Of a stretch of DNA of 64,000 nt, positions 60,426 to 64,000 are shown piece by piece; the stretch's first letter is position 1, and every line of letters begins with the position of its first letter. The position numbers were made by a program, and so were the translations under genes. The DNA is from an uncultured Candidatus Actinomarina sp. (GTDB lineage: Bacteria; Actinomycetota; Acidimicrobiia; Actinomarinales; Actinomarinaceae). The notes beneath the pieces are model-generated. The model was not told the origin of the DNA, made no database searches, and saw only the letters and a list, made by a program, of their open reading frames with translations. The stretch spans positions 36,266 to 100,265 of the forward strand of contig CACODT010000002.1 in NCBI GenBank assembly GCA_902626065.1. Reading direction: 5' to 3'.

Positions 60426-61088
60426 TTATGAAACTTTTTCTCCTGACTTAACTCGAGCCATTTGTAGTACTAATACACCAAGACCGACCTTATTAATAAT
60501 GTCAGCGATTGTGTATAGAACTTCTCTAATAGCATCAAAGTCTCCAACTACAGGTGCAATGTATCCCAAAGGATAAATTATCCAGCCTACAAGGATCAAG
60601 TTCTTAATGTTTTCAAAAGCTGCTGCTTCATCACCTTTAAGACCTTCACCTTCAGCTTGAAGATTTCTCATTAGCCAGACGTAAGTTGCCATAGCAATTA
60701 CGAATCCTGTCCAATATTCGTTGCTTCCTGCTGCTGATGTTTCGCCGTAGTATCCTGCACCAATCATTACAGTTGCTGCAATTCCCCAGTTACGAACTGC
60801 CTCATTATATGCGGCACCTCTTCTTGTAACTGCGAGAACTTCTACGAACATCAAAGGAACAGTTAAGACCCAGTCAACGTATCTTAACCCTGTATCATAT
60901 GCTCCACTTTCCCAAGATGCTCCCATCTTCTGATAGTGATACCATGCGATACCACAGACAAGTGCTGAAATATATACACCACGTCTGTGTTCTGGTTTAA
61001 CTTCTCTTGATGATGCAAGTAAAAATACTGTTCCTGCAAGCATTCCTACTGTTGCCACCATGAAAAGTCGGTATGTTAGTTCTTCCAT
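60426..61088 (-). CDS. Light-driven proton-pumping rhodopsin (marine actinobacterial clade type)
   Basis: A 220-residue seven-helix retinal protein. Helix C reads RYVDWVLTVPLMFVEV: Asp72 (proton acceptor), Thr76 and Glu83 (proton donor) form the DTE pattern of proteorhodopsin-like outward proton pumps. The tuning position (105 in proteorhodopsin) is Met80, which goes with green absorption. Lys200 in helix G (DIINKVGLG) is the retinal Schiff-base site, and His51 in helix B may pair with Asp72. The protein is short for the family and has no signal extension. No retinal synthesis genes are in the window. Monocistronic: own leader with AAGGAG, strong terminator after it. Confidence 0.95.
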   Translation of the reverse strand: MEELTYRLFMVATVGMLAGTVFLLASSREVKPEHRRGVYISALVCGIAWYHYQKMGASWESGAYDTGLRYVDWVLTVPLMFVEVLAVTRRGAAYNEAVRNWGIAATVMIGAGYYGETSAAGSNEYWTGFVIAMATYVWLMRNLQAEGEGLKGDEAAAFENIKNLILVGWIIYPLGYIAPVVGDFDAIREVLYTIADIINKVGLGVLVLQMARVKSGEKVS

Positions 61089-61113
61089 TTAGAAGTACTC
61101 CTTTTTTTCTTTA

Positions 61114-61130
61114 ATGTGAAACGTTCACAT
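61114..61130. promoter_or_regulatory. 17-bp inverted repeat in the rhodopsin leader, candidate operator
   Basis: ATGTGAA-ACG-TTCACAT has perfect 7-base arms around a 3-base centre. It lies 26-42 bases upstream of the rhodopsin ATG, directly after a possible extended -10 (TGGTACATT, -10 at 61140-61135), so it would span the transcription start. The form resembles LacI/GalR-family operators. A short RNA hairpin in the leader is the alternative. Confidence 0.5.
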
Positions 61131-61216
61131 CACAAATGTACCATTCTTGTGAAATAATTAAAAAAAAATTAAAATTTTTTGGAAATTTTTGTAACTTTAT
61201 TTTACAGAAATAGTAA

Positions 61217-62692
61217 TTAAATTTTCGATTCGTGAGACCATTTTTCAAGGTAAGGCTTTAAATTAAACTTTGTTGCAGTAGATTTAGAAGTCATGTATCT
61301 TATCTTTCCATAAATTGGTCTTTCTGGTCCCCAAGCTCTGTCATATCTACCTAAAATCCAAAATACTCCAGAGTATGAATTTGGATCTCTTCCATCTAAA
61401 GCAAAACGATCGTTCAGATCAATTAGATAAGAAAGGGCAATTTGTGGATTAGGTGTCCATTCAAGAATCTTCTTACCCCATAACATCCTTAAATAATTGT
61501 GGATTCTACCTTCAATTCTTAATTGGTTCTGAGCAGCGTTCCAAATTTCATCATGAGTATCTCCATTCATAAATTCTGAAAGATCATAAACATATTCTCG
61601 TTCATCATTCGTATGTTCATCTAAAGTTTTAATTGCCCAGTCTGGAAGAGATTGATACTGATCATAATTAGCTCGTTTTACACAAGTGTGATAACCGAGC
61701 TCTCTCCATGTAATTAATTCATCAAAAAAACTTTCAAGATTGGCTGATCCTCCCCACCATCCTTCTCTTCTACCTACAAAATTTGGATCAATATTTTCAA
61801 CCGACCATGATTCACTACTTATGATTTTTTCAAATACTTCATATGTTGAAATATGCCCAAAATGAAAATGTGGTGAAAGCTGACTACTTGCATCTTCTGA
61901 TGGATGGCTCCTAAGCTTTGAATAATCATTAAATCCGTTTTTTATGAAATGATCTAATCTTTTTTGTGCTGCCCCATAGCCACCAATAACTTGACTTATT
62001 TCTACAGACTTGTCAACGTTTAAATTATTTAGAAAATCATTGATATTGATATTGTTAAAGTCAATCAGTTCATATTTTTTCAAAATGGGTTCAAGAAGCT
62101 TCTTATCAAACTGTATATTGAGATATTCTAACGGACTTTCTTCAGGTACTTCTACTAAGAAATCTTCTAAATTTTTATGCATAAATCTTCTAAAGTCATG
62201 AGCTCTAACATATTCTTTTTCAGCTATTCGAATTGGTAACAGTCCGTTAGAGTCAACTAACTCATAAGTTGTTTTAATGCTTCCTTTTGCATCTGCTGTC
62301 ATTTGTGGAACAAAATAAGTTGGATAATCATCAGTAACAACTACTGCTGCATTTTTTGCTAGTTCTACTAATAGGTTATCAGCAACTCCTTTTTTCTCTT
62401 CTACATAAGGAAAATAAAACGCTTTGGAGTTTTCAGTCTGTTTTTGCATATCCTGCATTCCCTCAATAGCAAATTTGTGAAATCGGATACTTGCCATTGG
62501 ATAATCGATTGTCATAGGTTCAAAAATTAATAAGGGCTTAGAAAGTTTATTGGCCCACTCAATTGCACGTTGAAGAGAAAAATTATAATTTGTCCTTCTA
62601 AAAGCAATCATCCAATAAAGGACATATGGGGCATCCATGTTTGGTTGATCATCATTTAAGGTTGTTATTCTATTTATTGGAACTTCCAGCAT
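61217..62692 (-). CDS. Class II-like deoxyribodipyrimidine photolyase
   Basis: A 491-residue FAD photolyase/cryptochrome. The N-terminal alpha/beta domain (about 20-150) has YVLYWMIAFRRTNYNFSLQRAIEWAN, as in class II enzymes (YWMxxxxRxxxNxAL). The FAD domain has SHFHFGHIS-like SPHFHFGHIS, WRELGYHTC, and the C-terminal NPNSY-like DPNSYSGVFWILGRYDRAWGPERPIYGKIRYM, a class II hallmark. It would repair UV-induced cyclobutane dimers with blue light. It lies directly upstream of the rhodopsin, on the same strand; 128 bases separate them. TATAAT six bases before the ATG marks a leaderless transcript. A cryptochrome role cannot be excluded. Confidence 0.87.
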   Translation of the reverse strand: MLEVPINRITTLNDDQPNMDAPYVLYWMIAFRRTNYNFSLQRAIEWANKLSKPLLIFEPMTIDYPMASIRFHKFAIEGMQDMQKQTENSKAFYFPYVEEKKGVADNLLVELAKNAAVVVTDDYPTYFVPQMTADAKGSIKTTYELVDSNGLLPIRIAEKEYVRAHDFRRFMHKNLEDFLVEVPEESPLEYLNIQFDKKLLEPILKKYELIDFNNININDFLNNLNVDKSVEISQVIGGYGAAQKRLDHFIKNGFNDYSKLRSHPSEDASSQLSPHFHFGHISTYEVFEKIISSESWSVENIDPNFVGRREGWWGGSANLESFFDELITWRELGYHTCVKRANYDQYQSLPDWAIKTLDEHTNDEREYVYDLSEFMNGDTHDEIWNAAQNQLRIEGRIHNYLRMLWGKKILEWTPNPQIALSYLIDLNDRFALDGRDPNSYSGVFWILGRYDRAWGPERPIYGKIRYMTSKSTATKFNLKPYLEKWSHESKI

Positions 62693-62698
62693 AAAAAT

Positions 62699-62704
62699 AT
62701 TATA
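62699..62704 (-). promoter_or_regulatory. -10 element, leaderless promoter of the photolyase gene
   Basis: A consensus TATAAT on the minus strand, six bases (ATTTTT), then the ATG at 62692. No Shine-Dalgarno. Confidence 0.65.
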
Positions 62705-62755
62705 CGATTGAATTAATTTTTAAATTGAAAATTATATGGTTAAAATTACGTTTGT

Positions 62756-63931
62756 ATGGGAGCAATCGATATTAAATCTGCCGGGAAAATATACCCAAAC
62801 GGCACAAGAGCACTCGAAGATGTCAATATTACTGTAAATGATGGTGAATTTGTAGTTCTAGTAGGCCCATCTGGCTGTGGGAAAACTACATTACTAAGAA
62901 TGGTTGCGGGCCTTGAGGACATTACAGAAGGTGAAATCTCCATAGGTGATAAGACCGTAAATGATGTTGCACCAAAAGACAGAGATATTGCAATGGTTTT
63001 TCAAAATTATGCCCTTTATCCTCATATGTCAGTATTTGATAACATGGCTTTTTCATTAAAACTGAGAAAGTTACCGAAAGATGAAATAGATCAAAAGGTT
63101 AAAGATGCTGCCAAAACCCTTGAGATTAGTGAGTTGCTTGATAGAAAGCCAAAAGCTTTGTCAGGTGGACAAAGGCAAAGAGTTGCGATGGGTAGAGCAA
63201 TTGTGAGGAATCCACAAGCATTCTTAATGGATGAACCTCTTTCAAACTTGGATGCAAAGTTGAGAGTTCAGATGAGAGCAGAGTTAGGTCAATTACATAC
63301 TCAACTTCAAACTACCACATTATATGTTACTCACGACCAAGTTGAAGCTATGACAATGGGAGATAGAGTTGCAGTTATCAGAAAAGGAGAATTGCAACAA
63401 ATTGACACCCCTCGTGAAATTTATCTCAATCCAAAAAATATTTTTGTTGCTGGATTTATTGGTAGCCCTTCAATGAATTTTGTATATACAAATGTAGAAG
63501 TTAAGAATAATTCAATAAAGTTAAAGTTTGGAGATGAACAAATAGTATATAAAGGTGAAAAATCAGAAAAATTAAAAGCATTTGAAAATAAAGAAATTGT
63601 AATGGGTATAAGGCCAGAAGCTTTCGAAGATGGCAATTATGCAAATGAATCTGAATTTTCTGAGCGTATAAAGGTCTCTGTGACTCTTCTAGAACAACTT
63701 GGATCTGATTCATATATTCATTTCTTCAAAGACATAAGACCTGTTCAAACTGAAGCTATTGAAGAAATCTTGGCCGATGAAGGGGAAGATATTTCTGTCT
63801 TAGGTGACAATACAAAGTTTATTGCGCGTGTTAACCCAAACTCTATAGTTTCTGAAGGCGAAGATGTTGAACTTAAAATTGATCCATCAAAGCTTCATTT
63901 TTTTAATCCTGAATCTGGAAATGCTATATAA
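62756..63931 (+). CDS. ABC importer ATPase, MsmK/UgpC/MalK type
   Basis: A 391-residue ATPase: Walker A GPSGCGKTT (37-45), signature LSGGQRQRVAMGRAIVRNP, Walker B AFLMDEPLSNLDAKLR, then the switch His in YVTHDQVEAMTMGDR. A C-terminal regulatory TOBE/OB domain (about 240-391; MGIRPEAF, VTLLEQLGSDSYIHF) identifies the sugar/glycerol-3-phosphate class. Such ATPases often serve several sugar importers at once, which fits its position without permease or binding-protein genes. The Asp/Glu-rich stretch near 345-355 is an insertion. A TAAAAT lies nine bases before the ATG and no Shine-Dalgarno is seen. Confidence 0.93.
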   Translation: MGAIDIKSAGKIYPNGTRALEDVNITVNDGEFVVLVGPSGCGKTTLLRMVAGLEDITEGEISIGDKTVNDVAPKDRDIAMVFQNYALYPHMSVFDNMAFSLKLRKLPKDEIDQKVKDAAKTLEISELLDRKPKALSGGQRQRVAMGRAIVRNPQAFLMDEPLSNLDAKLRVQMRAELGQLHTQLQTTTLYVTHDQVEAMTMGDRVAVIRKGELQQIDTPREIYLNPKNIFVAGFIGSPSMNFVYTNVEVKNNSIKLKFGDEQIVYKGEKSEKLKAFENKEIVMGIRPEAFEDGNYANESEFSERIKVSVTLLEQLGSDSYIHFFKDIRPVQTEAIEEILADEGEDISVLGDNTKFIARVNPNSIVSEGEDVELKIDPSKLHFFNPESGNAI

Positions 63932-63935
63932 TCTT

Positions 63936-64000
63936 TTAATATTTACTGTCTAATTCTTCAGTTATTTCACTTATAAAATCACTACCTAGAGCAATATATT
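63936..64000 (-). CDS. C-terminal end of a minus-strand gene, cut by window edge
   Basis: A minus-strand frame is open from the right edge to a TAA at 63938-63936, giving about 20 residues that end ISEITEELDSKY. It is convergent with the ATPase gene, 4 bases apart, as is usual in this window. Nothing can be said about function. Confidence 0.4.
   Translation of the reverse strand, partial: YIALGSDFISEITEELDSKY

Noticed and set aside
60426..61088. Rhodopsin as a sodium or chloride pump or a sensory type
   Set aside because: Sodium pumps carry NDQ and chloride pumps NTQ or TSA; this one has DTE at the three positions, and there is no transducer gene nearby.
1..64000. CRISPR arrays, tRNA/rRNA genes, insertion sequences or integrons
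   Set aside because: No spaced direct repeats, no cloverleaf or rRNA-like segments, no transposase genes; the spacers are too short for most of these.

Overview
Organism. The window is AT-rich (about one third G+C by eye), densely packed and without any tRNA, rRNA, IS element, prophage or CRISPR. The gene set combines an actinobacterial-type rhodopsin proton pump, coenzyme F420 genes (cofD, cofE), a menaquinone module, a PrpC/PrpD pair, a class II-like photolyase and two divergent suf loci. Together with very short spacers and many overlapping gene ends this suggests a streamlined, surface-ocean, low-GC actinobacterium of the Candidatus Actinomarina (Actinomarinales) type. That assignment is inference from gene content; no marker RNA is present.

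Layout. 1-9.2 kb (minus): one long operon manB, pgi/pmi, sahH, secA, prfB, ftsE, ftsX and a secreted coiled-coil protein cut by the window edge; prfB needs a programmed +1 frameshift. 9.3-12.9 kb: envelope glycosylation genes (GT2, GtrA, a GT-C-like membrane protein). 12.9-14.5 kb (plus): cofD-cofE. 14.5-18.7 kb (minus): PrpC-like synthase, PrpD, nucleotidyltransferase, epimerase. 18.8-21.8 kb: class A PBP. 21.7-24.7 kb: pepA, cobalamin adenosyltransferase and two unknown membrane proteins. 24.7-27.7 kb: a large SpoIID/peptidoglycan-binding/SLH-like secreted protein. 27.7-35.9 kb (minus): lpd, fused E1, E2, a LipB-LipA fusion, transketolase. 36-37 kb: a 28-codon membrane peptide and an MBL hydrolase. 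37-38.4 kb: acyl-CoA dehydrogenase. 38.5-40.8 kb: sufC-sufS-sufE. 41.4-46.8 kb: BMP-type nucleoside ABC importer followed by a protein resembling the thymine-hypermodification (5-hmdU DNA kinase helical) family. 46.8-52.2 kb (minus): sufB-sufD-Rieske-sufC2-fumC-rpiB. 52.3-53.5 kb: unknown protein plus an orphan DNA methyltransferase. 53.5-57 kb: heterodimeric ABC exporter. 57-59.2 kb: a PPOX split-barrel/MenA fusion and MenG. 59.2-62.7 kb (minus): thioredoxin-like protein, DsbB, rhodopsin, photolyase. 62.8-63.9 kb: MsmK/UgpC-type ATPase.

How it fits together. The lipoylation enzymes sit next to the E2 they should modify. Iron-sulphur assembly is split over two loci, each with its own SufC. 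The rhodopsin, photolyase, DsbB and menaquinone genes make a light- and redox-related quarter at the right end. Many first genes have a -10-like hexamer (TANNNT) exactly six bases before the ATG and no Shine-Dalgarno, which points to widespread leaderless transcripts; genes inside operons and the BMP gene use Shine-Dalgarno sites instead.

Most unusual items: the PPOX-MenA fusion, the LipB-LipA fusion, the base-modification-like protein behind a nucleoside importer, the prfB frameshift in a likely actinobacterium, the two SufC paralogues, and the leaderless promoter pattern.
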